Assembly (NCBI GenBank): GCA_963556695.1
Contig: CAUWAG010000003.1
Span: 2,294,001-2,358,000 of the forward strand
Source of the DNA: Anthostomella pinea
Lineage: Eukaryota > Ascomycota > Sordariomycetes > Xylariales > Xylariaceae
Reading direction: 5' to 3'
Length of the DNA: 64,000 nucleotides
This document shows, piece after piece, positions 35,417-46,946 of this stretch. Positions within the stretch are counted from its first letter, which is position 1, and every line of letters starts with the position of its first letter. The notes beneath the pieces are model-generated. The model was not told the origin of the DNA. It searched no databases and saw only the letters and a program-made list of their open reading frames with translations. A program made the position numbers and the translations under genes.

Positions 35417-37298
35417 ATGGCTAGCAAGGCGGAGAAAAGCTCCAGCCTCAGCGAACCCCAGCAACCTGAGAATGGAGGAATGGACGACGAAATTATCGCG
35501 GCCGTCGACAGAGGTACCGATGTCAACGCCACAGGCCACAAAGATCAACTGAGGCGGCAATACGGCCTGCTGGGCATCGTTGGTATTGCACTCACAGTCG
35601 ACAACGCCTGGGCAGCCTTGGGGTCGTCCATATCGGTCTCCATCAGTAAGCAGGCCTCGATCTCCGCCGAAGTCTTTGATGTCATGACTTCTCAAGGAGG
35701 CACACGTCTGATCGTCTGTAGGCAATGGCGGACCACCGGGTCTTATCTTCGGGCTTATCGTCGCCATCTTCTACTACTCGTTCATTGGCTTGAGCCTTGC
35801 TGAGGTATGTAGGGGTCCCTGGTCTCCACCCCCACGCTGTCTCACCCACCAACCACATGCGAATCATATTGAGACAGTTCTGACCTCCCTAGAGCTTGCT
35901 TCATCGGTACCTACGGCGGGTGGTGTCTACCATTGGGCGACTATTGCGGCTGGTCCCAGATATGGTCGAATGGTCGGCTTCTTCACGGGATGGATCAACT
36001 TTTACGGGTGGATGTTTGATCTGGCAGCTCTGGTTCAGATCACGGCAAACATTCTCGTCCAGATGTATGCGACGTACCACCAGGACACCTACGTACCTGC
36101 GGCATGGCACGTCTACATCACCTATCTCCTAGTCCTGTGGATCTCGACCTTCTTCGTCATCTTTGCGAATAAGCTCGTTCCGCATACACAAAAGGCTGGC
36201 ATGTTTTTCGTTATTGTTGGCGGTGTCATCACCATCATCGTCATTGCAGCCATGCCAAAGACGCACGCGACGAACCACTTCGTTTGGAACTCGTTCGAAG
36301 AGAACAACCTGACTGGTTGGCAAGGCGGTGTTGCGTTCCTCCTAGGTGTCCTCAACGGCGCCTTCACTATTGGGACACCCGACGCCATCACACACATAGC
36401 CGAGGAGCTCCCCAACCCAAAGAAGGATCTCCCTAGAGCTATTGGTTTACAAATTGGGCTAGGCGGTCTGTATGCCTTCATATTCGCCATCGCCTTAAGT
36501 TATGCAATCACGGATATCTCCGCCTTGATAGGCGACAGCAACACTTACCCCCTCGCAAGTATCTACCTCCAGGCAACTGGCAGCGCTGGGGCGACATTCG
36601 GTCTCCTGTTCATCATATTCCTGAGTAGCATTTGCTGCTGCCTCGGGACTGTGCTGACTAACTCGCGGACGTACTGGGCCCTAGCTCGAGACAACGCCGT
36701 GCCTTTCTCTGGCATCTTCGGCGAGGTCCACGAAGGTCTGAGCTGTCCTGTCTGGGCTACGCTTTTCGTCTCGATCATCGCCACGGGCCTGGGTGCGATA
36801 CCCCTCGGAAACAGCAGCGCATTCGTAGCTCTAACGGGGTCTTTCATCGTTCTGACCACCATCTCTTACGCGATCCCCTTCGCAGCGAACATGATCACTG
36901 GTCGGAAGTACTTCCCAGCAGGCCCGTTCCATCTGGGGAAAGCCGGCTTCGCGATCAACCTGATAGCCGTGTTGCTGATCGCATTGTTCGATATATTCTT
37001 CTGCTTCCGTGAGTGCTATCCATTCCCGTCTGAGGTTACACATCCATGCTAACGAGGGCCCACAGCCTATGCCCTCCCCACCACGGTTGAGGGCATGAAC
37101 TACAACAGCGTGATCCTCTTCGGCACCGTCGCGCTCTCCGCCGCCTGGTGGTTCATCCACGCGACGCGGCACTATCCGGGACCGAAGGTCATGCAGCTGT
37201 ATATCCACGACGATGTGGCGCCTTTGAATAGCACGAGCATGTTCGAGAAGCCTCACGGGAAGGCTGATGGGGCCGTGGGGAATAACGTGGTCACGTAG
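35417..37298 (+). CDS. APC-superfamily amino acid/choline-type permease
   Basis: Four exons (35417-35645, 35722-35804, 35895-37008, 37066-37298) give 552 aa with about twelve hydrophobic helices, normal for fungal GABA/choline/amino acid permeases. After a hydrophilic N-terminus (about 45 aa) comes YGLLGIVGIALTVDNAWAALG. Then NGGPPGLIFGLIVAIFYYS and SLAELASSVPTAGGVYHWA are the helix-1/3 signatures of the family. FTIGTPDAITHIAEELPNPKKDLPRA is the conserved loop after helix 6. It is a plasma-membrane proton-coupled importer by family; substrate (GABA, choline or another amine) cannot be fixed. The second intron ends with AGAG, and frame requires the later AG. Confidence 0.9.
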
Positions 37299-39271
37299 TA
37301 CTGATCACGTATAGTGCTGACCTTGTGTAGTACAAGAGATGGGGCGGAAGACGCGATTGGATACTTGTTGGACAGCCGTGTGTGTCACATGTGCGAGAAC
37401 ATGGCTTTACATACTTGTCAGCATATATACCCAAATCGCTTCAACCTTGCTTTGAGCAGTCTCACTCTCTTCAGGCTTCGTCTCACGTGCGGTAAGACAT
37501 GCTACGTACATCCAGCAAGTGTCGGCTCGGGTAGTAAGTAAGCACAACAAATGTGTCGTTACTAAAAGAAGTTCAGGGTTAACTCAACCGGCTCTCATGG
37601 ATTGAAGGCTATACGCCCTGCATCCGTGCCGGCCCCACGCCCCTATCCTCCATGCATATCTATGGGCTGGACTCTGTCCTTGCCTGACCCCCAGCTACTC
37701 AGACTGCTCGTGCGGGCTAACAGTAGAAACCCCTCCTCCGCCCCCTTCGACACTTCTCCATTGAAGCCGTAGTCCCCACCCCAATAGCTATCACTCCAAG
37801 GGAGTACAGCGACCGCGATGCCGATCTTGGCTCCTGTCAAACACCTGGCTGAGGCGTATTGGATCTCGGCGACATCGAGGAGGGTGTCACTGGCGGTGGT
37901 GTCGGCGATGAGACTGGGGAAGCCTGTATGAGGAACGGGTCGCTGGTGCGAGAGCCGTGGTGTCAACCTCAGTTGTATGACAAGCGACGATCACGAAGTC
38001 GGATCAGGTGTGTCCTCGGGCTTAGAGGAGTGCTCTCCGTATGGTCGGCCGCAGTATCGCCTCACCGATAGTGCTTCTAGACGACAAATAACCAAGAGAG
38101 CCCGAAGCAACGACCGACACCCAACGCCAAAGACCCATCCTAACCATACTCACGATCCAGTGCCTCGGATCCTCGTCCCTCATCGATACTGCTTCGGGTG
38201 GTGCATGCCGACCTGTATCAAAGGCAGGGGATCATGCGATGTGTATCCCTCCTCGACCGATGGCTCGTACCCGGGCTCGTCCCTGTAGACGCGGCCGCAC
38301 CAGCGCGGGCCCCGGTGCGCCGGCACGCACACGACGATGAGGAGCACGATGCTGGCGGCTGCGGCGAGACCGAGAGCGGTGGGGAAGTCGTGGGCGAAGG
38401 TGCCCGTGAAGGACTTGTACCATGGTGGATTTCTCGGCGTGAGTACTGGCGAGGGGACGGTAGGAGGGAGCCTTGTGGTGTGAACGGTGATATGTGGGCA
38501 ATGTCTCGTATGTAGCAAGTCTAGACTAGGTAGTCTCTGGAGCAGGCAGATCTGGTCCACTGGTTATGTTGGCTGGGAGATCTGGTTCAAACGTTGTACA
38601 AGGTATCATGCGCGAAATGACGTCTAAGAAACAGAGTGCGGTAGGAAGACCGCACAGCATCTTCCGTGCTTATATTCTACCAGGCATCAACGTAGGACTT
38701 TGCGTTTCATTGCTGACAGATGGGGTTCAGCTGAGAGTGAGATGTTGGTGCGGGCCGCTCGGAAGGGCCGCATGGGCTGCTGTCATTGGAAGTCCAGGTC
38801 GTACAAGCACGCCGAAACTCACTGTTGGTTCTAGAGGGCTGATTTTGCCCCTTCTTGTCAGACGTATCATGTCAGACGTTGGTGGCACAGCCAAACCAAC
38901 CGACCAACCGGTGTGTGTCCTTCAGCCACGTCTTACCGCCTAATCCTACGAGCTGAGCGTCAGCTCAGCGGATAGGGTGTTGCCGTGGTCATGCTATGCC
39001 TTAGAATTGTGACGAAGCTATACCTAGTCCAATTGTGCAGGCTGCTTGTTGGGCCTCGTGATCGCATGGCTGTTTACACTGATGCCGGATTTGACTGATA
39101 CGCAAGCTTCCCGTTCTATCTTTACGTCTTTTCTTGAGCTTTAAATCGAAGCTCACCGAAGCCACCTCGTACGGGTTCCCAGTGCAGGCGATGGTCCGTC
39201 GCTGCTACGAGAGGTTCTGGTGAAGAGGTCTGGTGCCTCGGCTTTTGCGGCCTCGTGAGGGTTTCCGATTT
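37299..39271. other. Intergenic stretch, possible membrane-protein fragment
   Basis: On the minus strand about 38470-38180 an open frame encodes a hydrophobic segment (FPTALGLAAAASIVLLIVVC) and a short polar tail, but there is no ATG in frame and no clear upstream exon. I do not call a gene. The rest shows nothing supported. Confidence 0.35.
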
Positions 39272-39313
39272 ATGTTTATTATTAAGCTCTTCGACCGAAA
39301 GGGAGGAGCCAAA
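39272..39313 (+). repeat. Short sequence shared with 5749-5790
   Basis: The block TTAAGCTCTTCGACCG followed by AAGGGA and AGCCAA occurs here and at 5764-5790; similarity extends upstream by about 15 bp. In both places it can be read as IIKLFDRKG. It lies 26 bp before the Copia insertion site and may be a remnant of a dispersed repeat or a shared exon. Confidence 0.4.
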
Positions 39314-39339
39314 ACAAAATACCCCGGAAGACAACAAGC

Positions 39340-39537
39340 TGTTGGATTCTGGGCTACGTTAGCCCATCTATAGTCATCCTTCAGGATCACCATCCCCATT
39401 TGTGACTCTGTCACATACGTGGCCAATATAAGGCCACGTATCCTTTCCTTTAGTATCTTGGATATATATAGGGCCATTCTGGCCGCTCCAGAGTAGCTGG
39501 AATTCCTCTCCTTAATAGAACACTTTGAAATCTAACA
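39340..39537 (+). repeat. 5' LTR of the Copia element
   Basis: Begins TGTTGG and ends TAACA, with a TATATATA promoter-like run at 39463-39470. It contains an internal inverted segment (TGGCC..GGCCA, ACGTGGCC..GGCCACGT) near 39418-39440. Identical to 44510-44707 over its whole length. Confidence 0.95.
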
Positions 39538-39549
39538 TGGTAGCATCTC
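39538..39549 (+). other. Primer-binding site
   Basis: TGGTAGCATCTC directly follows the LTR. Its first eight bases complement the UGCUACCA 3' end of eukaryotic initiator tRNA-Met, the usual Copia primer. Confidence 0.65.
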
Positions 39550-39785
39550 TGATCGATCACGACCTCCAGCAGCCCTTACCTTTTAAGCTTTTTCTACTGG
39601 TCTGATTCATTCTGATCACCCTTTTTCTGCTTGCGCGCCTCTAGGACTAGCTACCCTTGTTGTCGCAAGCCTTCAAAATGTTTCTCTGTCGTAACTGTTC
39701 TTTTTATACAGAAAGAGGTCGCTCCTTGGCTTATATTTTGCCTTATTTGTAGGCTAGCCTTACGACGTATTATCCTTCTTACATT

Positions 39786-42700
39786 ATGTCTGAATCCACC
39801 CCAGAGACGGCCCTCGCCTTTACATCCACCTCTATCCCTCGCCTCCAAGACCATCAGAAGCTCGTCGGCAAGGAGAACTGGGAGGTCTGGGCCCAAACGA
39901 TGGAGCATTTGCTCACTACTCTCAGGCTCTGGTCTCTTATCCTTGAAGTCATCAAGGCAGACGAGAAGGAACCATATAAGGTCACAACTGGAGCTGTCGA
40001 CGCCCCAGCCACACCTTCCGCGGGAGCCTCTTCCAAGCCCCCTGAATTGGATGCTAGTCTGAGCATCAAGAGGTCAAAATTATACCTCGCTATCACCCAG
40101 AACATCAAGTCTGACCCTGATTCTTGTATCACGGGTTTATTTGACCCTGGTCAGATCTGGATAGCCTTGCGACAGGCATATTCAGGCACGAGAATTGACG
40201 CAGTTTCATCCGTTATAGATGAACTGGCTGCCATTCGATTCCCTGACCATGGAGACAAGTTCGTGGGCAACTACCGCAGACTAATGGACAAGGTCCTGCG
40301 GCAAAATATCACATATCCTCCGAATATTCGCATTGCCAATTTCCTGGCTGCTATTCGGACGGCTTTTCCAACCCTTCACCACGAAATCTCGAAAGATTAT
40401 AACCGTGGAATCTTCCCTACGACCGAGAATCTCTTGTACCGGCTCCAGGAGGAGATACAGATTCGCAAGGCTCAAGATGAGACCTTTGCCACCAACTTTG
40501 ACAAGCCTGTTACGCCTAGTAAAGGCAAGAGCAAGTGGAAGAACAAGGGGAAAGGCAGTAATTGCCCATCTCTTGATGGCCCCAGAACCCCTAGAGTCAA
40601 CCAGGGCTCTTCCAACAGCAATACCACGGATCCTATCTGGTGCTATGAGTGCGGAGAGCTTGACAAGAAGAAGGGCCACCTTGGATGCAACAAACGCATC
40701 CTCAGCCAGATCATCCAGGCCTCTGAGAAGGCTAGGAAAGATGGAAGGCCTTCAAGCAGCGCTCCCACTCACCAGAGTGGACGTACTGGCGCTTCTGACG
40801 CCGCTCAATGGTGCAATTATGCCGATAAAGCCATCTCCAGTCAATCTGTCCTCACTCAAGGACCACATAGCGCCAACCAGGGAACGAGTACCAATCTGAT
40901 CGACATCGTTCATGCCACGACAAGCACAGACTCATGGCTGTTTGACACAGGCTCTACCGTTCCTATTTGCAATAGCAAGAAGTGGTTTACTCGCCTTCAA
41001 ATGGACCCTGACCTGGTCCCCTTTAACACTGGAGGAGGCCCTGTTACTCCTCAAGGTGTTGGCGACGTGGAGATACCATTCATTACCTCCAACGGTGATA
41101 CCGTCACTCGGACAATCTCTGGAGTACTATTTGTGCCTTCCTTTCCAATCAACATTCTCTCGGGAGACCAGATGTATCGCCAAGGATGGTATTTGATGAT
41201 CCGCGATCTGTTTGACCCCCATGGGACATGGGTGGCATCATTCCACCAGGGAATGTACGTTCAGACAGAGATCCTTAGTGTCCAGAAGGACGTATACGGG
41301 ATCAATCAAGCCCCGAACGTGTTCACCAATATGGTATCCGAGGATTCTTCCCAGGAACTAACCTCTCAAGCCAAATCTGTGGCGCTGAGACTACTCCACC
41401 GCTGGCATACAAGACTTGGCCACCGATCTATTGGTGACCTGATCAAGACAGCCAGTATCACCAAAGGGATTGAATTGCCGCCGAATGTACAAGAGCTAAC
41501 AAAAGAATTCACCTGTCTGGAATGTCTGGAGTCCAATCTACGTCGCCTAGTCTCTCGAGTTGAGCAGGAACATCCAGATCATGCTTTAGACCTGGTCCAT
41601 ATGGATACAGCCAAGCACTCTGTCCAAGGCTATGATGGTTCTCTCTATGCCACCGTATTTGTGGATGGCAAGTCTCGTTTGAGGGAGTACTGCCCTCACG
41701 AGAAGAAAGGGGAAGCTTCCGACCAAGCCATTCGCTACTGTGAATACGCTCACACCCAGTACGGGCGTTATCCAAAGCGATTCCGAATGGATGGTGGTTC
41801 TGAATACGCGAGATTCAAGCAATGGGGAGCTAAACGTGGTATCCTGTTCGAAGTCAGCGCTCCATACACTCCCGAGCAGAACGGAGTGGCTGAGAGATCC
41901 TTTGGCGTTATACACGCTCTCATTCGCAGTATTATGAAGGATTCCGGGCTACCTGAAGCCCTTTGGCCGGTTGTTGGACCTGCCGTATGTGATAGGCTCA
42001 ATGTGAGCTATACATCTTTCCTCCAGGGCGTTAAGAAGACTCCCTTTGAAGTTTTCTTTGACGATCTGAACCCTGGAAAGGATAACAAGCCTGATTTGAC
42101 GAATTTACTGTCAATTGGGCAGGCCGCTGTGGTCCATTTGCCGCAGCAACGCCGCCCTAAGGGAGACAAGACCACTCCACACGCAAGGAGAGGTCGTATT
42201 CTTCGTTCCTTTGGTTCCAACCAGTACCAGGTGTATCTTACACACCTGAGAAAGGTTGTGGTTACTGCCCATCTTGAGATTTTGGATGGGTATGTACTTT
42301 CAAGGGATTTGATCCACATCTTTCCAAACTTCTGTGGTACACTCGATGACTATGAGACAACCAGACCCAATGCTAAAGATCTGCCAGCGCCGTCTTCACC
42401 AGAGGGCGCTCACGATCCTCAGCATATATATATCGAGTCAGATAACGGAAGGGATGGTAGAGATGATTCACCCCAACCAGTTGTCACGTTAGGGACCCCT
42501 CTTGGGTCCCCTGACGCTTCTGATAATGATGATGGTCATCATTCTGACTCTGGATATAGCAACCCTGAGCCTAGTACTGCTCTAGCTGACTCGATTCTTC
42601 TATTATCTGAACCACCTCATCAAGAAGTAGCCCCAACGGCTGCTCCGAAGTCAAGAATCCAATCAGGGCTCAACCCAGAGAATGTACTCTCCGGAGGGCG

Positions 42701-44471
42701 CACTCGGAGGACTCACAACCACTACGTGGCCGAGTCTTCCACCCCTGGCATATCTCCACATGTTACGATCGAGGCATCTTATGCCAATTGGCCGTCTTCT
42801 GACCCTGATCAGGCACTTCCCCGTAATGACGAGCCTTCTAACTACAAGGAAGCCATGGAGTCTGCCAAGGCACCTCAATGGCTGGATGGCACTCATACAG
42901 AGATACGGGCATTACTGCGCAATAATACCTTCATTCCTTTGTAGAGGTCTGATCTGCCTGCTGGGCATAAAACTCTCTCTAGCCGCAATGTCTATAGGCA
43001 GAAGAGGGACTCTGACGGCAATACCTCTCGGTACAAGGCTAGGGTGGTTGTACGAGGCTTCATGCAACGCCATGGCCTCGACTATTTCGAAACCCAGGCC
43101 TCAGGCGCTCGTACTACCACCTGGAGGCTCCTTCTAGCCATTGCTGCCGTTCTGGACTGGGAAATTGACCAGATGGATGCTGTATCTGCCTTCCTAATGG
43201 GAGAACTGGATGAAGAGATCTTCATGGAGACACCTGATGGTCTCTCTGACTTCTTTGAGATGTATCCAGATGAGAATACCATCAACTGGAGACCTGGCAT
43301 AATTATGAAGCTTGCGAAACCGCTATATAGGCTCAAGCAGAGCCCCAGGCAGTGGCAGAAGCGCATTCGCAGCGCTCTGAAGGACCTCGGATTCGACCCT
43401 CTGGTCTCTGACAACGCAGTCTATGTCAACATCAGCCGTGGCATTATAGTGATCAGCTATGTCGATAATTTCCTTATTTTGGGGGCTAATCGTGACGAGA
43501 TCGCTGCCTTCAAAAAAGAACTAGGTTCTACATTTGAGATGAAGGACATGGGAGCTGCTGAACACTTCCTAAGAGTCCATATTGTCAGAAACCGAGCTGA
43601 GAGGACATTATATCTCTCTCAACAGACGTATGTGAAAAGGACCGCAGAGGCATTCAACCATCAGAACACTGGCAAGATGAACGTGCCGATATCTCCTCAA
43701 GCAGTGGAACAGATGGAGTCCCTGAATAACGACCTTGAGATCGATGCATGTCCTATTCAGACCTACCAGTCCCTGATCGGTTCTGAGAATTTCCCTGCGT
43801 CATATACAAGACCAGATATTGCATACTCTATGGGTGTTCTCTCGCGATACCTCCACAATCCTGGTTCAGCCCAATATAAGGCCGCTCTGGGCCTACTTTG
43901 TTATTTATGGCACTCTCAAGATCTTGGGATCAAATTTGGAGGTCCCGAATATGTCGGGAAGACCCCCCAAGAGGTTCTTGAGATGATTCCGGATCTGCTG
44001 ATTGGTTATTGTGATGCCAGCTATGCTGGAAGCATCAAAACCAGCGCCAAGTCCACCTCAGGCTACCTGTTCACGTTTATTGGGGGCGCTGTCTCCTGGG
44101 TATCCAAGTTGCAGACTGTTGTGGCTCAATCTACTGTGGAATCAGAGTACTACGCACTCTCTGAAGCCGTAAAAGAGGCTGCCTGGCTGCGAGAACTGAT
44201 GCTGGAACTTGGATTCATTCTAAATGTTATCAACATCCATTCAGACAGTGCTGGAGCTATTCACTTGGCTCAGAACGCTGAATTCCATCGTCGAACTAAG
44301 CATATTCGAGTCAGGGAACACTATATTCGTCAGGAGATCTTGGAAGGCCATATACGGCTCTCTTTCCTTGGAACCAATGAAATGCCTGTAGACGGTCTCA
44401 CCAAAGCTTTGACAAAGGTAAGGTTCTTCAAGTTTCTGGGGTTGCTAGGACTGGTTCATGTAAAGGGGTGA
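39786..44471 (+). CDS. Copia gag-pol polyprotein with an in-frame stop and altered RT active site
   Basis: One frame of 1,561 codons read through a TAG at 42942-42944. Gag-like N-terminus (LVGKENWEVWAQTMEHLL near residue 25) and an atypical zinc knuckle starting at residue 286 (CYECG..GHLGC). Protease motif FDTGST at 386-390. H-H-C-C integrase head (HRWHTRLGH..CLEC), integrase acidic residues D607, D669 and E703 (NGVAE). RT follows the stop: WEIDQMDAVSAFL, LYRLKQSP where LYGLKQ is usual, and YVDN (D1227, N1228) where catalytic YVDD is expected. RNase H has CDASYAGS, and the end carries the VESEYYALSEAVKEAAWL motif. The TAG falls between integrase and RT. The second catalytic aspartate is replaced, so RT activity is predicted lost. 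Confidence 0.93.
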
Positions 44472-44500
44472 TATTCTGGTTATGTTAATTCCCTCAGTCT

Positions 44501-44509
44501 GAGAGGGCG
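44501..44509 (+). other. Polypurine tract
   Basis: GAGAGGGCG immediately upstream of the 3' LTR, the position of the plus-strand primer in LTR elements. Confidence 0.5.
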
Positions 44510-44707
44510 TGTTGGATTCTGGGCTACGTTAGCCCATCTATAGTCATCCTTCAGGATCACCATCCCCATTTGTGACTCTGTCACATACGTGGCCAATATA
44601 AGGCCACGTATCCTTTCCTTTAGTATCTTGGATATATATAGGGCCATTCTGGCCGCTCCAGAGTAGCTGGAATTCCTCTCCTTAATAGAACACTTTGAAA
44701 TCTAACA
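44510..44707 (+). repeat. 3' LTR of the Copia element
   Basis: Identical to 39340-39537; followed by the CAAGC duplication. Confidence 0.95.
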
Positions 44708-44899
44708 CAAGCAGAGCGAGGGGACACGATACCATTCATAAGGGATGCAAATAATGAGTGGTAAATGAGATTAGTCGATGTGACTGTGTTTTATTTGTGA
44801 CAGGACTTTCCAGAATCGGCCGAGAGATTGAACTGGACTCCTGGGCCGATCGACGGACCCCTATGAAATTAGCAAACACACAGTTGATGATTGACACAG

Positions 44900-45516
44900 C
44901 TACTTAGTGACCTGGATGTTGCATTGGACCTTCCCACTGCTGTACAAGTAACAGAGGTCTCCTAGTTTGTTACACTATCATAGTATCAGTATGTAAATGG
45001 GGCGGTGAACAGCATTGTACGTACTGTGCCTTCGGTGCAGTCGAACTCCTTGTTGCGATGTATACCGTCCGCCTCTGATTTGACGGAAACCAGGCACTTC
45101 TCGTCAGCGCACGTCTACACCAAATACCGTATTAGTCGTCTACACGTTACCAGACTGGTTAAGTTGAGAGAGACATTCGCCTGTCCCAGAGATAGTATCA
45201 GCGCGCTTCCTCAACATCCCATCTGTTCTCTTAGTGAAGCCTGAAGGGCAGCCATGACTCCCGGGGCACTTCTCCACCTCGAATTTCTTCAATGCTTCGT
45301 CGATAGCATCTTTTCGATAGAACTTGTCCGACCAGTTGTCGCCGGCTTTGTCGCATACGTAGATCCAGAAGCCCTCAAGCCCAGGGACCCCGGGTACGGG
45401 GCAGGAAGAGCTCCTGTCGCTCAAGCCTTGTGTAGTGTGGCGCGAGGCCGAGCAGCCGCAGCATGCTGTAGGTTGGCTGCAGCTAGAGCAGCCTGAAGGA
45501 AGTTGGTGAACTGCAT
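44900..45516 (-). pseudogene. Secreted cysteine-rich protein gene, frame broken
   Basis: On the minus strand an ATG at 45516 opens a good signal peptide (MQFTNFLQAALAAANLQHAA) that runs into a TGA after 31 codons. The adjacent frame then carries clearly coding sequence: GFWIYVCDKAGDNWSDKFY, then KKFEVEKCPGSHGCPSGFTK and ISGTGEC, to a TAG at 45140. After an acceptor-like GTGTAG a third segment reads TCADEKCLVSVKSEADG and FDCTEGT. A last exon with DLCYLYSSGKVQCNIQVTK ends at 44900. The final intron fits, but the first junction has no GT donor at all and the second only a 31-bp candidate. I read this as an orphan effector-like gene with at least one indel, 190 bp from the retrotransposon. Assembly error is the alternative. 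Confidence 0.55.
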
Positions 45517-46946
45517 AGTATGACTGGTTGAACAAGGTGTCTAACTGTTTGGTGTCTTTCAAGATGCTAGCGAGAGGTGATATCGATGGGTTTTCAACTA
45601 GAAGACTCGTTCGTAGTCTGGCGCGGCAGCCCCTTTATATCCAGCCGCGAGCCATTCTCGCCACTTCAACCTGGCTTGACTACCTAGGTAGCTAACAGGA
45701 AGAGTGGTAGACACACGCCAACAAACGTGTACAGGCCACCAGGATGGTAAGTAGTAGCGCGGGCGCCATGTGCAGTGGAGGCTCGGAGATATATTCTCTG
45801 CCAGGATGTATGTGAGTCCATTGTTGATCAGGGCTCCGCTCGGCATAAATCTACTTACCATCCTGGTAACCTCTACGGGAATAGGTTCGAATCCTTCTTG
45901 CTCTAGGCTCAATCTGTCTCCATTCCCAATCTTTGACTATTCCCGTTGTTCATTTAGACCCACGTCATCCACAAAAGACTTGCATAGGCCTTTTCGAACT
46001 GTTATTAGCTTATCGCTGGTATTTTTATACCTTCAAAACCCCCCGATATGTCATTGTAGCATAAGGGTTCCGGGATAGGCATGAGGGATGGGTTCCCGGA
46101 ATCGATATCCCTATACTACTGTGTTTGTTTCGTGACTTGTCACTATCTTGAGAGGGAAGGGATCGAGTTGTGGGGACGGAGACTTGTGGGGATCGACTGT
46201 ACCACCCTGGACATCTGTTTCTCTGCTGCTGTCCTAACTTTAGCACTCCAGGATCTGCAAGACACAAGTATTGCCACAGTTGAGCTCGTGTCTACCTCAG
46301 CGAGGAGGACTTTGCACCGAATACAAGTCTGCAGCAGTGTTGTCAACCGTTGACATGGCGGCAGTCGGCAATTGGAGTCCCACTCCTCCTACCACGTCCT
46401 TCCCTCCAGCATCCTGCCCAACATGTGTTATTATTGGAATATCCCCTTTAAATGGGACTTCAAGGGATGAAGCCGGCCTTGTGGATACTCGGTGAGTGCC
46501 CCTATCGTTCAACACCACGCCACACAACCTGAAGCATTCCTAATACAAACGCCACGAATGTACCGGACGGAAATACGCTCGGGGCGTCCGCCAGAGAGGC
46601 AGTCGGCCAATGACGACCAGTCGAGTTTCAATCAACCGGACACCATCGTCGTCAACCTGAGGTATCCCACCACAGTCGCCGATTCGCCACATAGCACAGA
46701 GCGATACTACCCCTAACAGCCGCCGGTATGCGCCGACTGCACTCTGCCCGCGGGCCTGGTGTCCGTTCCAAGGCGGACGCCTTTCTCACGTCCATGGACG
46801 AAGTGCTGAAGTCTTGGGTTTAAATCACGGTTTTTCCAAACACCGCGTTCTCTTGAAGTATCTGATACTGACGGCGCCAAGTCACGAGAAGCCTTCGTAC
46901 ACACACGATTTACCACCCGCTTGCACCCCCGCCGTCCTCTGGGCAT
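45517..46946. other. Intergenic stretch with a hairpin-forming repeat
   Basis: A perfect 17-bp inverted repeat lies at 45738-45754 and 45851-45867. A GGTTCGAATCC string at 45884 has no cloverleaf around it. No gene supported. Confidence 0.4.
45738..45867. repeat. 17-bp perfect inverted repeat with 96-bp spacer
   Basis: ACCAGGATGGTAAGTAG at 45738-45754 is the exact reverse complement of 45851-45867. It could be a small foldback element or a chance hairpin; no target duplication was recognised. Confidence 0.5.

Larger units (their letters stand above)
39335..44712 (+). mobile_element. Ty1/Copia LTR retrotransposon with target-site duplication
   Basis: Two identical 198-bp LTRs (39340-39537 and 44510-44707) flank one gag-pol reading frame. 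The 5-bp target duplication CAAGC is present at 39335-39339 and 44708-44712. A primer-binding site follows the left LTR and a purine tract precedes the right one. Domain order is gag, protease, integrase, reverse transcriptase, RNase H, which defines Copia (integrase before RT). LTR identity and perfect duplication mean recent insertion. The element is probably not autonomous because of the lesions described for its polyprotein. Confidence 0.96.

Noticed and set aside
38180..38560. Minus-strand ORF with one hydrophobic helix
   Set aside because: No ATG in frame and no convincing upstream exon; could be a fragment but cannot be supported.
45884..45900. GGTTCGAATCC B-box string
   Set aside because: No acceptor or anticodon stem can be drawn around it, so not called a tRNA.
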